A DNA stretch of 64,000 nucleotides from Streptomyces sp. A3M-1-3 (GTDB lineage Bacteria > Actinomycetota > Actinomycetes > Streptomycetales > Streptomycetaceae), in the NCBI RefSeq assembly GCF_024213665.1, contig NZ_JANAVP010000018.1:97156-161155 (forward strand), in the 5' to 3' direction. Below the pieces are notes generated by a model. The model had not been told where the DNA came from. It ran no database searches and saw only the letters and a list, made by a program, of their open reading frames with translations. Positions 9,685 through 18,908 of the stretch are shown here, one piece after another; the stretch's first letter is position 1, and the number at the start of each line of letters is the position of its first letter. The translations under genes were made by a program, and so were the position numbers.

Positions 9685-10701
9685 GTGTCGAGGGCGAGGG
9701 TGGCACGGCGCATCGCTGCGGGTGCGGCGTACGGCGGAGGCGGCATCGGTCTCCTGGGTGCGGCGGCAATCGGACTGGTACTGGCCGAGGTGCAGCTGGC
9801 GAAGCGGACGGTCGGGAACGGGCACGCGGATCCGCCCAGCGCCGACGGGCTGTACGGAACGGTCTTCGGCCGCGCCCGCCCGCCGCTGCGGCTGGGCATA
9901 CTGGGCGACTCGACGGCGGCCGGGCAGGGCGTGCACCGGGCCCGCCAGACGCCGGGGGCGCTGCTCGCCTCGGGGCTGGCGGCGGTGGCCGAGCGCCAGG
10001 TGGAGCTGCGTAACGTCGCACTGCCCGGGGCCATGTCCGACGACCTGGACCGCCAGGTCATGGTGATGCTGGCGGACCCGACCCGGCGCCCCGACGTCTG
10101 CGTGATCATGATCGGTGCCAACGATGTCACCCACCGGATGCCGCCCACCCAGTCCGTCCGGCATCTCGCCGCGGCCGTGCGCCGGCTGCGTACGGCCGGG
10201 GCGGAAGTCGTCGTCGGCACCTGCCCCGACCTGGGCACGATCGAACCGGTGTACCAGCCGCTGCGCTGGCTGGCCCGGCGGGTGAGCCGTCAGCTGGCCG
10301 CCGCGCAGACGATCGGTGTGGTCGAGCAGGGCGGCCGTACGGTCTCGCTGGGCGATCTGCTCGGCCCCGAGTTCGCGGCGAACCCGCGCGAGCTGTTCGG
10401 CCCGGACAACTACCACCCCTCGGCGGAGGGGTACGCGACCGCGGCCATGGCGGTACTCCCGACGGTGTGTGCCTCGCTCGGCCTGTGGCCGGAGACGGAC
10501 CGGCTGGACGCCTCGCGCGACGAGGGCATACTGCCGGTCGCGAAGGCGGCTTCGGCGGCCGCGTCGGAGGCGGGCACCGAGGTCACCGGCGCGCGGGCCC
10601 CGTGGGCGCTGCTCAAGCACCGGCGCCGGCGCCGGCTGCCGGCCGTGACGGACCCGGCGGCGGCCCCGGTGGAACCGGCGTCGTCGCCGCGGCAGCCATA
10701 A
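9685..10701 (+). CDS. SGNH/GDSL-family hydrolase with N-terminal membrane anchor
   Basis: About 338 residues from GTG 9685, eleven bases after GAGGAGG; the GTG at 9673 overlaps that ribosome-binding site and is less likely. A hydrophobic stretch (GGGIGLLGAAAIGLVLA) near residues 15-33 suggests a signal anchor. SGNH blocks are clear: LGILGDSTAAGQG (nucleophile Ser), the Gly in LPGAMSDD, IGANDVTHR (Asn), and DNYHPSAEGY (Asp/His dyad). Family members hydrolyse esters of lipids or acylated polysaccharides. The C-terminal ~60 residues are Ala/Arg/Pro-rich and probably disordered. The substrate is unknown. Confidence 0.85.
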   Translation: MSRARVARRIAAGAAYGGGGIGLLGAAAIGLVLAEVQLAKRTVGNGHADPPSADGLYGTVFGRARPPLRLGILGDSTAAGQGVHRARQTPGALLASGLAAVAERQVELRNVALPGAMSDDLDRQVMVMLADPTRRPDVCVIMIGANDVTHRMPPTQSVRHLAAAVRRLRTAGAEVVVGTCPDLGTIEPVYQPLRWLARRVSRQLAAAQTIGVVEQGGRTVSLGDLLGPEFAANPRELFGPDNYHPSAEGYATAAMAVLPTVCASLGLWPETDRLDASRDEGILPVAKAASAAASEAGTEVTGARAPWALLKHRRRRRLPAVTDPAAAPVEPASSPRQP

Positions 10702-10747
10702 GCGGGGGCGGGGCTCCCGCAACGGCACACCTCTACGGCATCATGGA

Positions 10748-10763
10748 CTGAGCGAGCGCTTAG
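10748..10763. promoter_or_regulatory. Possible TetR-type operator upstream of the thiolase gene
   Basis: The 16-bp segment CTGAGCGAGCGCTTAG is an imperfect palindrome (12 of 16 positions symmetric), resembling the AGCGCTT-type half-sites of TetR-family regulators of fatty acid and acyl-CoA genes. It lies 109 bases upstream of the acetyltransferase ATG. There is no regulator gene beside it. Confidence 0.25.
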
Positions 10764-10871
10764 AAAAGAGGCCCGCATCACACGGCCACTCCGGTGACCT
10801 GAGCGATACGTGCGGGTAACTTCCCACTCAGTCCTGCCCTGCCCCCTTCTCTTCGCCCTTCTGGAGCCCTC

Positions 10872-12092
10872 ATGCCCGAAGCCGTGATCGTCTCTGCTGC
10901 CCGCTCCCCCATCGGTCGCGCCTTCAAGGGGTCCTTGAAGGACGTACGGCCCGACGACCTGACCGCCGAGATCATCAAGGCCGCGCTCGCCAAGGTGCCC
11001 GAGCTCGACCCGCGCGACATCGACGACCTGATGCTCGGATGCGGCCTCCCCGGCGGCGAGCAGGGCCACAACCTGGGCCGCATCGTGGCCGTGCAGATGG
11101 GCATGGACCACCTGCCGGGCTGCACCATCACCCGGTACTGCTCCTCGTCCCTCCAGACCTCCCGCATGGCGCTGCACGCCATCAAGGCCGGCGAGGGCGA
11201 CGTCTTCATCTCCGCCGGTGTCGAGATGGTCTCCCGCAGCATCAAGGGCAACTCCGACACCCTGCCGGACACCCACAACCCGCTCTTCGCCGACGCCGAG
11301 GCCCGTACCGCCGCCCGCGCCGTGCAGGAGGGCGCGGACTGGCACGACCCGCGCGAGGACGGGCTGATCCCCGACGCCTACATCGCGATGGGCCAGACCG
11401 CCGAGAACCTGGCCCGCCTGAAGGGCGTGACCCGCCGGGACATGGACGAGTTCGGCGTACGGTCGCAGAACCTCGCCGAGGAAGCCATCAAGAACGGCTT
11501 CTGGGAGCGCGAGATCACCCCCGTGACCACCCCGGACGGCACGGTCGTGTCCAAGGACGACGGCCCGCGCGCCGGAGTCACCCTGGAGGGCGTGGAGGGC
11601 CTCAAGCCCGTCTTCCGCCCCGACGGCCTGGTCACGGCCGGCAACTGCTGCCCGCTCAACGACGGCGCCGCCGCGCTGGTCATCATGAGCGACACCAAGG
11701 CGCGTGAGCTCGGTCTGACCCCGCTGGCCCGGATCGTCTCCACCGGCGTCTCCGGCCTCTCCCCCGAGATCATGGGCTACGGGCCGGTGGAGGCGTCGAA
11801 GCAGGCGCTGCAGCGGGCCGGCCTGAGCATCGGCGACATCGACCTGGCCGAGATCAACGAGGCGTTCGCCGCCCAGGTGATCCCGTCCTACCGGGACCTC
11901 GGCATCGACCTGGACAAGCTGAACGTCAACGGCGGCGCGATCGCCGTGGGCCACCCCTTCGGCATGACCGGCGCGCGCATCACCGGCACGCTGATCAACA
12001 GCCTCCAGTTCCACGACAAGCAGTTCGGTCTGGAGACCATGTGCGTGGGCGGCGGCCAGGGCATGGCCATGGTCATCGAGCGGCTGAGCTAA
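10872..12092 (+). CDS. Acetyl-CoA C-acyltransferase (thiolase)
   Basis: 406 residues with all thiolase signatures. The acyl-accepting cysteine lies in ITRYCSSSLQTSRMALHAIK (about residue 91), the active-site His in GGAIAVGHPFGMTGAR, and the second catalytic Cys in CVGGGQGMAMVIE. It also has the NEAFAAQVIPS segment. Such enzymes cleave 3-ketoacyl-CoA in beta-oxidation or condense two acetyl-CoA; the FadA-like overall pattern favours degradation, but sequence alone does not settle it. The gene stands alone, with a strong hairpin just after its stop. Confidence 0.92.
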   Translation: MPEAVIVSAARSPIGRAFKGSLKDVRPDDLTAEIIKAALAKVPELDPRDIDDLMLGCGLPGGEQGHNLGRIVAVQMGMDHLPGCTITRYCSSSLQTSRMALHAIKAGEGDVFISAGVEMVSRSIKGNSDTLPDTHNPLFADAEARTAARAVQEGADWHDPREDGLIPDAYIAMGQTAENLARLKGVTRRDMDEFGVRSQNLAEEAIKNGFWEREITPVTTPDGTVVSKDDGPRAGVTLEGVEGLKPVFRPDGLVTAGNCCPLNDGAAALVIMSDTKARELGLTPLARIVSTGVSGLSPEIMGYGPVEASKQALQRAGLSIGDIDLAEINEAFAAQVIPSYRDLGIDLDKLNVNGGAIAVGHPFGMTGARITGTLINSLQFHDKQFGLETMCVGGGQGMAMVIERLS

Positions 12093-12120
12093 CCCCCGCG
12101 CGCCTGACCCGTGACCGAAT

Positions 12121-12153
12121 CTCCCCCAGGATGTGACCTTTCTCCTGGGGGAG
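12121..12153. terminator. Rho-independent-type hairpin after the thiolase gene
   Basis: CTCCCCCAGGA at 12121-12131 pairs perfectly with 12143-12153 around an 11-base loop, 28 bases beyond the thiolase stop. It is followed by ATGCATTTT, a weak T-rich tail on the plus strand. Confidence 0.75.
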
Positions 12154-12304
12154 ATGCATTTTCGCAGCTCACAGCCGTTACGGGGTTAAACACCAAGTTG
12201 AAAGACCTGTCCAATTCGTGACGTAATGCGCTGACAACCATTCCCAGACCACGACACTCTGATGTAGGAAGTCCGGGGGATCGACAGAAACCGGGAGAAC
12301 GTCA

Positions 12305-13108
12305 GTGAGCGCAATGTCTCTTGCCCTGCTGCTGACCACGGCCGCTGCCACCGCCGTGGGCGGCGCCGCCCTGCACGCCGCCCACGGCCTGCGCAAGCAG
12401 GTCACCGCCCTGCGCGGTGAGCTCGCCGCGCAGGGCCACGGCCGCGGCCCGGTCGTACCCGCCGCCCGCACCCCCCTCGACACGCCCGCCGAGATACGGG
12501 CAGCCGTCGCCGAGGCCCTGGCCGAGGAGCGCGAGCGAGAGCTGGCCGAGGCGCGCGCGTTCTGGGCCGCGCAGGAGGCCCGCGACGCCGCGGACGCCCC
12601 CTCGCTGCTGGGCGGGCTGCACGGGCTGGGCGAGGACGCCCCGCTCTTCCTGCCCCGCCAGGCCGACCTGGTGGGCCTGGAGCCCCTGCTGGAACTCGAC
12701 GACGAGCCCGTCACCGAGTTCGCGGAGGACTCCCCCGAGCTGGCCGCGGCCCGCCGCCGCCACCCCTCGCACCCCGACTTCGTACCGGCCCAGCCGTCCG
12801 CTCCGCTGGGCGACCACGAGCGCACGGTGACCCGCCTCGAGGAGCTCGCCGAGGCCCGCACCCCCCTCGCGGACGTCCGCCCCGGCCCGCTCGGCACGCT
12901 CGACGTGTACGTCTTCACCGACGGCACCACGCTCTGCTTGACCCCCGGCCACCGCGAGACCGCCGAGCGCCTCGCCGCGGCCCTGCGCGACGGCAGCGCC
13001 CCGGTGCTGCTGGGCGGCTCGGGCGTCTCGGGTGCGTACGCCCTGACGTTCTCGTGCGGCGAGGAGAGCGTCTACATCCTCGCGGACCGCGTCATCGCGT
13101 CCCTCTGA
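12305..13108 (+). CDS. Conserved hypothetical protein, probably membrane-anchored
   Basis: 267 residues from GTG 12305; an ATG three codons later is an alternative start. A short hydrophobic N-terminus (MSLALLLTTAAATAVGGAAL) could anchor it. Residues ~30-125 are Ala/Arg/Glu-rich and likely helical (EALAEERERELAEARAFWAA). The C-terminal ~80 residues look like a compact domain (GTLDVYVFTDGTTLCLTPG, then VLLGGSGVSGAYALTFSCG, then VYILADRVIA). I do not recognise the family; the pattern resembles conserved actinobacterial orphans. Confidence 0.65.
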   Translation: MSAMSLALLLTTAAATAVGGAALHAAHGLRKQVTALRGELAAQGHGRGPVVPAARTPLDTPAEIRAAVAEALAEERERELAEARAFWAAQEARDAADAPSLLGGLHGLGEDAPLFLPRQADLVGLEPLLELDDEPVTEFAEDSPELAAARRRHPSHPDFVPAQPSAPLGDHERTVTRLEELAEARTPLADVRPGPLGTLDVYVFTDGTTLCLTPGHRETAERLAAALRDGSAPVLLGGSGVSGAYALTFSCGEESVYILADRVIASL

Positions 13109-13152
13109 CTCTTCACCGAGGGCGCTCGACCGGGAGCTCCTGACCGGAGCTC

Positions 13153-13482
13153 TCACCCCAGGGCCCGCGCCGCGGCCTCCGCGACCAGCCTCACGGCCTC
13201 GTCCACGTCACTCGAAGTTGACGCCGGCGGGGCCGTTCTCAGTGCCTCCGCCAAGTCATGACCCGCCACCGCGACTTGGTCCGCCACCACGAACACCCCG
13301 GCGTCCGGCATGATCCGCGGCTCCTGCCCAGGAGCCTGAAGCCGCTGGGCCCGTACGGCGAGTTCCCTGGCCAGGGCGAGGCCCTCGGCCGCGGCCCCGC
13401 GCTGCAGCCGGCTCTGCGGAGCGGCCCTCAACCGGTCGGCGAATCGGTCCACGGCAGCGGTCAGCGGCGTTGTATCGAGCAC
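13153..13482 (-). CDS. Small conserved hypothetical protein
   Basis: 109 residues beginning at GTG 13482. The protein is Ala/Arg-rich and predicted all-helical (LTAAVDRFADRLRAAPQSRL, then GLALARELAVRAQRLQ), with a central MPDAGVFVVADQVAVAGHDL segment. No catalytic motif or membrane segment is visible. It is transcribed divergently from the DUF4287-type gene, 101 bases apart. It looks real by codon use and position, but I cannot name it. Confidence 0.55.
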   Translation of the reverse strand: MLDTTPLTAAVDRFADRLRAAPQSRLQRGAAAEGLALARELAVRAQRLQAPGQEPRIMPDAGVFVVADQVAVAGHDLAEALRTAPPASTSSDVDEAVRLVAEAAARALG

Positions 13483-13583
13483 GCCGCGACCCTACGCGCC
13501 TGTGCGGCACTGTTGCCAACGGGCCAACGCTCAGGCACGGTGGCGTGAAGGACCAGACACGCGCAATGCGTCCGGAGGCGCCG

Positions 13584-13814
13584 ATGTCCCAAGTCTTCTC
13601 CGAGGAAACCCACCGGAACATGCTCTCCCGCATCCCTCATTGCACCGGTCGTGAAGTCTCCGACTGGATTCGCACCGTCGATGAAGGCCCCGCCCTCTTC
13701 CGTTTCGAGGAGAAGGTCAGCTGGCTCCGCAGTGAACACGATCTGGCCTATGGCCATGCGAAAGCGATCATCCATGAGTACGACCTGAGGCGGGCCGCGC
13801 GCAAACTGCGCTGA
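13584..13814 (+). CDS. DUF4287-type small protein
   Basis: 76 residues from ATG 13584, six bases after GGAGG; the upstream in-frame ATG at 13566 lacks such a site. The sequence (THRNMLSRIPHCTGREVSDW, then EKVSWLRSEHDLAYGHAKAI) matches the short helical DUF4287 pattern, in which the domain often precedes a second domain; here it stands alone. The function of the family is unknown. A strong terminator follows. Confidence 0.72.
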   Translation: MSQVFSEETHRNMLSRIPHCTGREVSDWIRTVDEGPALFRFEEKVSWLRSEHDLAYGHAKAIIHEYDLRRAARKLR

Positions 13815-13831
13815 GCACGTCCCACCACGAC

Positions 13832-13861
13832 GAAGGGCCCGCGGAAATCCGCGGGCCCTTC
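13832..13861. terminator. Bidirectional terminator between convergent genes
   Basis: A 14-bp perfect inverted repeat, 13832-13845 with 13848-13861 (arm GAAGGGCCCGCGGA), with the loop effectively AAAT. It sits between the plus-strand DUF4287-type gene and the minus-strand Bax-inhibitor-like gene and could end both transcripts. Confidence 0.85.
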
Positions 13862-13892
13862 GGTGGTACTGCGACTGCAGCGGCGGCGTATG

Positions 13893-14789
13893 TCAGTCGT
13901 CGCCCTGCAGGATCGAAAACAGCCGCAGCATCTCCAGGTAGATCCACACCAGCGTCAGGGTGAGGCCGAAGGCCGCCAGCCAGGACTCCTCGCGCGGAGC
14001 GCCGTACGCCACACCGTCCTCGACCTGCTTGAAGTCGAGGGCGAGGAAGCACGCGCCCAGGATGATGCCGATGACACCGAAGAGGATACCGAGACCGCCG
14101 CTGCGGAAGCCGAGGCCGTCACCGCCGCCGAAGACGGCGAACAGCAGGTTGACGGCCATCAGCAGGATGAAGCCCATGGCCGCGGCCATCACGAAGCCGT
14201 AGAAGCGGCGGGTGACGCGGATCCAGCGCATCTTGTACGCGATGAGCACGCCGCCGAAGACCGCCATCGTGCCGAGCACCGCCTGCGCCACCACACCGTC
14301 AGCGATGTAAGTGGAGACGGCGCTGCTGATCACTCCGAGGAAGACACCCTCGAAGGCGGCGTACGCCAGGATCAGCGCGGGCGACGGCTTGCGCTTGAAG
14401 GACTGGACGAGCGCCAGCACCAGCGCGACCAGGGCCGCGCCGATGGCGATGCCGTAGGACGTGCCGAGGTTGGCCGGATCGACCGGGAGGAGGACCCAGG
14501 CCAGCACGGCGGTCAGCACGACGGTGCCGAGCGTCATGGCCGTACGGGCCACGACGTCGTCGATCGTCATCACGCCGGTGCGTGCGGGCGCCTGCGGGGC
14601 GCCGGTCTGCAGGTCCTGCTGGGCGTACGGGTTGGTCGCGTACGGGCTGGTGGCGGTCCCCTGGGCGTACGGGCTCCCCTGGGTGCCCACGGCGGGACCC
14701 CCGGCCTGCGGCTGCTGCGCGTTGAAGCCGGCGTAGCCGTTGTCGCGGCTGAACCCCCGTCGCGAGAAGACCGGGTTGCTGCTCCTCAT
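13893..14789 (-). CDS. Bax inhibitor-1/YccA-like membrane protein
   Basis: 298 residues from the ATG at 14789, preceded by GGAGGAGTG; a longer frame lacks a ribosome-binding site. The first ~85 residues are Gln/Gly/Tyr/Pro-rich and probably disordered (NPYAQQDLQTGAPQAPA). Seven hydrophobic segments follow, with an acidic C-terminus. The layout and the segment AYAAFEGVFLGVISSAV (FEG motif) match the actinobacterial YccA/BI-1-like branch. Members are membrane proteins linked to calcium leak or stress survival; no specific role is evident here. Confidence 0.85.
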   Translation of the reverse strand: MRSSNPVFSRRGFSRDNGYAGFNAQQPQAGGPAVGTQGSPYAQGTATSPYATNPYAQQDLQTGAPQAPARTGVMTIDDVVARTAMTLGTVVLTAVLAWVLLPVDPANLGTSYGIAIGAALVALVLALVQSFKRKPSPALILAYAAFEGVFLGVISSAVSTYIADGVVAQAVLGTMAVFGGVLIAYKMRWIRVTRRFYGFVMAAAMGFILLMAVNLLFAVFGGGDGLGFRSGGLGILFGVIGIILGACFLALDFKQVEDGVAYGAPREESWLAAFGLTLTLVWIYLEMLRLFSILQGDD

Positions 14790-14886
14790 TTCACTCCTCC
14801 ATGGCCACACTGCGCGGCCTTGCCACAAGAGTAATGCGTAAGCAAAAGAAGCACCCTAGTGCTCCGGGAGGATCTTTCCTCGACCG

Positions 14887-15244
14887 TTACGGGTTTACAC
14901 CCCTCCCAAAACCCGCCCAGAGCCCCGACCGACGCGACGTGCGCCAACCGGGGCCTCCCCTCGAGCCCGGCCCTCTGCGTGAAGATGAATCCTCGCGCGG
15001 GTCAGCAGCCGTCGCCGTCGCCGCAGCAGGCGGGCGGGTTGCACTCCGGCCGTGCCCACAGCTCCTGGTCCCGGCGAAGCCCGATGCCTCGATCGCCTGG
15101 ACCGTGCCCCTGATCTCGGCACCGTCGCGGAGCCGGCGGGTCTTGAACGGGTTGTGGTGGATGAACCGGCCGAACCACTCCTCGCACCAGGCGGCGTACT
15201 CGCGGGTGTGCAGCATGAGGGCGTGCCAGCCGGGGGCGACGGCT
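14887..15244 (-). pseudogene. Orphan coding fragment joined to the macB remnant
   Basis: Read on the minus strand, the frame contains a protein-like stretch (GWHALMLHTREYAAWCEEWF, then GRFIHHNPFKTRRLRDGAEI), after which it runs into low-complexity sequence. It lacks its own start and is fused at about 15244 to a MacB-type fragment in a different frame, so it is a truncated remnant. I do not recognise the parent family. This and the next entry fill the gap upstream of the Bax-inhibitor-like gene. Confidence 0.45.
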
Positions 15245-15660
15245 GTTGGCCGCATTGAGCCAAGTGCCCGAGGCCATGGCACCGCGGAACGCCTCCAGCA
15301 GTCCCTGGAGTGCTGCGTTGACGGAAATGACGCTGGTGTGGGTCGAAGGAATGTATTCCGAGCGGTAGATCTTCGCATCTGTGGAGCCGGTGGCACCGAC
15401 GCTCTCCACGTCGTCCAGCTGGCTCCCCTCATACCCGGTGCGTTCTTCGGCAGCTGGGCGCTCTCCGGTGAGCAAGGATTGCCCCGCGGCTACCACCAGC
15501 CTGTTGGTGCCGAGCTTGCGAGGTCCCGCATCAGCGTTCCCCTTCGGCGAGGAGGAAATGCCGACGACGGCAATCATGGTCGCTATGCCGATGGCGATAC
15601 CAAGAGCAGAAAGGATCACCCGCATCGGCCGTCCTGTCCACGCAGTCCGGTTGAGCCGAC
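15245..15660 (-). pseudogene. Truncated MacB/FtsX-type ABC transporter permease
   Basis: The fragment contains the typical start of the MacB periplasmic core region: RVILSALGIAIGIATMIAVV, GISSS, LGTNRLVVAAGQSL, VESVGATGSTDAKIYRSEYI, and a break at GTWLNAAN. Intact relatives run on for some 250 residues with three further membrane helices. Coding similarity also extends upstream of the first Met (RTAWTGRPM) to a stop near 15663, so both ends are lost. It is unrelated by position to the intact MacB-type exporter at 22.4-25.8 kb. Confidence 0.75.
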
Positions 15661-15871
15661 TTCCACGACATCATGTGCCGTCAGCCGGGCAGGAATCAGA
15701 CGCTTCGAAGCCCGCGACATCGGACGCCACAGTTGGTGACAGCCGGATCACAGCACGTTTCGGCGTGTGCGTTGACAGCTTGCGTCAGTTGAGAAGGCGC
15801 TTAGCAGGGAGCACGCTGGTAGGCGGTGGGCGCTCGAGTGCGACATAGCGTCGATGTGCAGGGAGGTCGAC

Positions 15872-18352
15872 ATGTCGGCTGCTTCCGATGACGTGCGGTT
15901 GGCCCGTGGACAGGCCGCAGCGGCTGCGGTGGATGCACACGGCGTGGTCACCGCGTGGAGCACGGGTGCGCGTGAGCTGCTCGGTTACCTACCGACAGAA
16001 GTGGTTGGCGAGGAGGCCGAGGCTCTGCTCGCGGAGCCGCTTCCAATAGCTGCCAAGCGTTGCTGCACCCGGCGCGAAGCATGGGACGGTCTGATCACCC
16101 TACGACACCGCGACGGCCGCGGCCTGCACGTTCGGCTTCAAGCACAGCCGCTGCTCAATGCGGTTGGGGAGGCACACTGGTTCCTCACGGTCACTGCGCC
16201 CGAGGCGTCCGGAGAGACAAGCGCGAGGGCTGGCCGTGAACCGGACCCCCCGAATGTCAAGCAGTGGGCGCTGGAGCAGCTTCCTCTTCCCGTGGCGCTC
16301 TTCGACCGGCAGGGGTCTTGCTTTGCGGTGAACGCCGCAGTGACCGTCGCCATGGGAAAGCCGGAGAAGGAACTACTCGGCGTGCGCATTGGCCACTCCG
16401 GTCCCGGGCAGCCGATGAAAGGACTTGAAGGCATCGCCGAGGCCGCCGAGCGCGTATGGCGCAGCGGGGAGACAGCTCGGTTGGAAGTACACCTCCGTAC
16501 ACCAGGCGAGTCCCGTCCACATGCTTGGCTGCTCTCGCTCTATCCGGTCATGGATCCGGCAGGCCACGTCTGCGCCCTCTCGCAGGCAGCGGCCGACACG
16601 ACAGAGCAGTTCCAGGCCCGCCAGTGGTTGAGCGTTCTCAACGATGCGGGGCTGCGGATCGGCACAACGCTCGATCTGAGCCGCACGGCGGATGAGCTGG
16701 CGGAAGTCGGCTCGGAGTATTTGGCCGACTTCGTCGTTGTCGACCTGCTCGATGGCGCCCTCAGTGGCGCAGGCCTCGAGAGAGCCCCCTCCGGCGACCC
16801 CCTCGTCCTCCGCCGCACTGCCCAGCGCTCCGTACTGCCAGGTTGTCCCGAAGCGGTGGTCCCGATCGGGGGGATCCACACCTACCATGCGGAGTCACCG
16901 CCGGGTCGCGCGCTGACCCTCGGCCGCGCCTCGCGCCACCAAGTCGATGATGCCACCCTGACCGCATGGGCTGCGGGCTGCACGGAACGCGCCGAGAGCA
17001 TCCGCACCCACAAGATCCATTCGCTGATGGCCGTGCCCCTGCGGGCCCGTGGCACCTCCCTGGGGATTGCGGTCTTCTGCCGTCATCGCACTCCAGAATC
17101 CTTCGACGAGCAGGACCTACGGCTGGCTGAGGATCTGGTCGCCAGGGCGGCGGTGTACATCGACAACGCGCGCCGCTACACCCGCGAACGCGAGATCGCG
17201 CTCGCTCTGCAGAACCGTCTCATGCCGGACCGCATGATCGGCCAATCCGCCGTGGAGGTCGCCTCGCGCTACCTGCCGGCCGACCCGGACGTCGGCATCG
17301 GTGGCGTCTGGTTCGACGTCATACCACTGTCAGGAGCGAGAGTCGCACTAGTGGTCGGAGACGTGGCCGGCCGCGGCATCCAGGCATCGGCAACAATGGG
17401 TCGGCTGTGCACCGCCGTCCGTACGCTGGCTGACGTCGACTTGGCCCCCGACGAGCTATTGACCCAACTCGATGATCTCGTACTGCGCCTGGATCGCGAG
17501 GAGACGGCGAACGGCACGCACCAAGCACTGGACAGCGGGATGGGCGAGGTGGGAGCCACGTGCCTGTACGCCGTGTACGACCCAATTTCCCGCCTCTGCT
17601 CCATGGCCCGGGCCGGTCATCCCGTACCGGCCATGGTCACCCCGGACGGCGCAGTGGATTTCCTGGACCTCCCCGCCGGACCACCCCTGGGGCTGGGCGG
17701 TCTGCCTTTCGAGGTGGCCGAGTTCGAAGTGCCGGAAGGCAGCGTCCTCGCCCTCTACACCGACGGTCTCATCGAAAACGCACACCACGAGGCATATGAC
17801 GGATACGCCAATTTTCGTGCGGTCCTTGCCAGTCCGCATCGCCCCCTGGAAGAAACCTGCGACAGGGCGCTGAAAATCCTACTCCCCGGCCACCGTACCG
17901 ACGACGCTGCCCTTCTGCTGGCCCGCACCCACGTCCTGGGTGCCGACCAGGTGGCCACATGGGAACTGTCCGCCGATCCTGCGACCGTCGCCCATGCCCG
18001 CGAACTCGTCTGTGACGTACTTACCACCTGGCACCTGGAGGACTTGACATTCGTCTTCGAACTAATCGCAAGTGAACTCGTCACCAACGCCATCCGCTAC
18101 GCCCGTCCCCCCATCCAACTACGGCTGATCCGCGACATCAACACCGTCATCTGCGAGGTGAGCGACGCCAGCAGTACCGCGCCTCACCTGCGACGCGCAC
18201 GCGTCTACGACGAAGGTGGCCGCGGACTTCTGATCGTCGCCCAACTCGCCCAGCGTTGGGGCAGCCGCCACACTGGCACTGGTAAGACGATCTGGGCAGA
18301 GGTGCCCCTCCCAGGGATCGCTTCTTCCGGTGAACCTGGAACAGTCGAGTAG
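15872..18352 (+). CDS. PAS/GAF-regulated PP2C (SpoIIE) phosphatase with HATPase domain
   Basis: 826 residues from ATG 15872, five bases after GGGAGG. Domain order: PAS at ~20-110; a second PAS at ~125-235 (PLPVALFDRQGSCFAVNAAV); GAF at ~250-435 (IHSLMAVPLRARGTSLGIAV); SpoIIE/PP2C at ~465-670 (GGVWFDVIPLSGARVALVVG, DVAGRGIQA, LALYTDGLIE); and a RsbW-like HATPase at ~690-815 (IASELVTNAIRYA, DEGGRGLLIV). Such proteins dephosphorylate anti-sigma-antagonists and may act as anti-sigma kinases, linking signals to sigma-factor release. No transmembrane segment is seen, so sensing is probably cytoplasmic. Adjacent genes are remnants, so partners must lie elsewhere. Confidence 0.9.
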   Translation: MSAASDDVRLARGQAAAAAVDAHGVVTAWSTGARELLGYLPTEVVGEEAEALLAEPLPIAAKRCCTRREAWDGLITLRHRDGRGLHVRLQAQPLLNAVGEAHWFLTVTAPEASGETSARAGREPDPPNVKQWALEQLPLPVALFDRQGSCFAVNAAVTVAMGKPEKELLGVRIGHSGPGQPMKGLEGIAEAAERVWRSGETARLEVHLRTPGESRPHAWLLSLYPVMDPAGHVCALSQAAADTTEQFQARQWLSVLNDAGLRIGTTLDLSRTADELAEVGSEYLADFVVVDLLDGALSGAGLERAPSGDPLVLRRTAQRSVLPGCPEAVVPIGGIHTYHAESPPGRALTLGRASRHQVDDATLTAWAAGCTERAESIRTHKIHSLMAVPLRARGTSLGIAVFCRHRTPESFDEQDLRLAEDLVARAAVYIDNARRYTREREIALALQNRLMPDRMIGQSAVEVASRYLPADPDVGIGGVWFDVIPLSGARVALVVGDVAGRGIQASATMGRLCTAVRTLADVDLAPDELLTQLDDLVLRLDREETANGTHQALDSGMGEVGATCLYAVYDPISRLCSMARAGHPVPAMVTPDGAVDFLDLPAGPPLGLGGLPFEVAEFEVPEGSVLALYTDGLIENAHHEAYDGYANFRAVLASPHRPLEETCDRALKILLPGHRTDDAALLLARTHVLGADQVATWELSADPATVAHARELVCDVLTTWHLEDLTFVFELIASELVTNAIRYARPPIQLRLIRDINTVICEVSDASSTAPHLRRARVYDEGGRGLLIVAQLAQRWGSRHTGTGKTIWAEVPLPGIASSGEPGTVE

Positions 18353-18640
18353 CGTTGCGGTTGGCCCGCATGGTCCAGGCGGCCCGTGTCACCTGCGATT
18401 TCGCCTATTCTGAGTACGGGGTGATGCTGATCGGCATGCGGCTCGCGCTCACTCACTGAGTTGTTTTCATCCTGATGCAGGTCACGGGGGCTTGCGTGGG
18501 CCGTGGGTGAGATGCTCGGGCCGGTCAGGGACGTGATCGGTAGCAGGTGATCGTCCGTTGTGGGTGGGTGGGTTCGAATCGCGGGGTGGACCGTCGGGTC
18601 GTCCGTATCCCAGAGGAGGCCGGACGGGAAGGTGCCACTG

Positions 18641-18908
18641 GTGGCGGACGTGTTGACGTGGGTGATGCAGCGGCGGTTGGTGCTGGCCGACCTTGCCGAG
18701 CGGCTGCGCAAGGAACTGGCCGATCTCGAGGTGGAGGTCGCGCGGCTGGAGGCCGCGGAGGTGGTGTTCGGGCAGTCCGCCGACGCCCAGCGGGCCGGGG
18801 CGACCGACGACCCGGCCATGGCCGAGGAGTTTGAGCGGGTCACGACCTCGCCGGGAGCGGGCGGGATGCTGCTGGTCCCGCACCGCGAGGACGGCATGGA
18901 TGCCAGCA
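18641..18908 (+). pseudogene. Small actinobacterial protein gene truncated by a transposase fragment
   Basis: From GTG 18641 (GGAAGG eight bases upstream) the frame encodes ADVLTWVMQRRLVLADLAER, then a helical Glu/Leu-rich coiled-coil and LLVPHREDGMDAS. It then breaks into out-of-frame sequence at about 18906, exactly where transposase homology begins in another frame. The coiled-coil N-terminus resembles a common family of small regulators in Streptomyces, but the C-terminal part is lost. The preceding interval, 18353-18640, shows no other gene. Confidence 0.6.
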
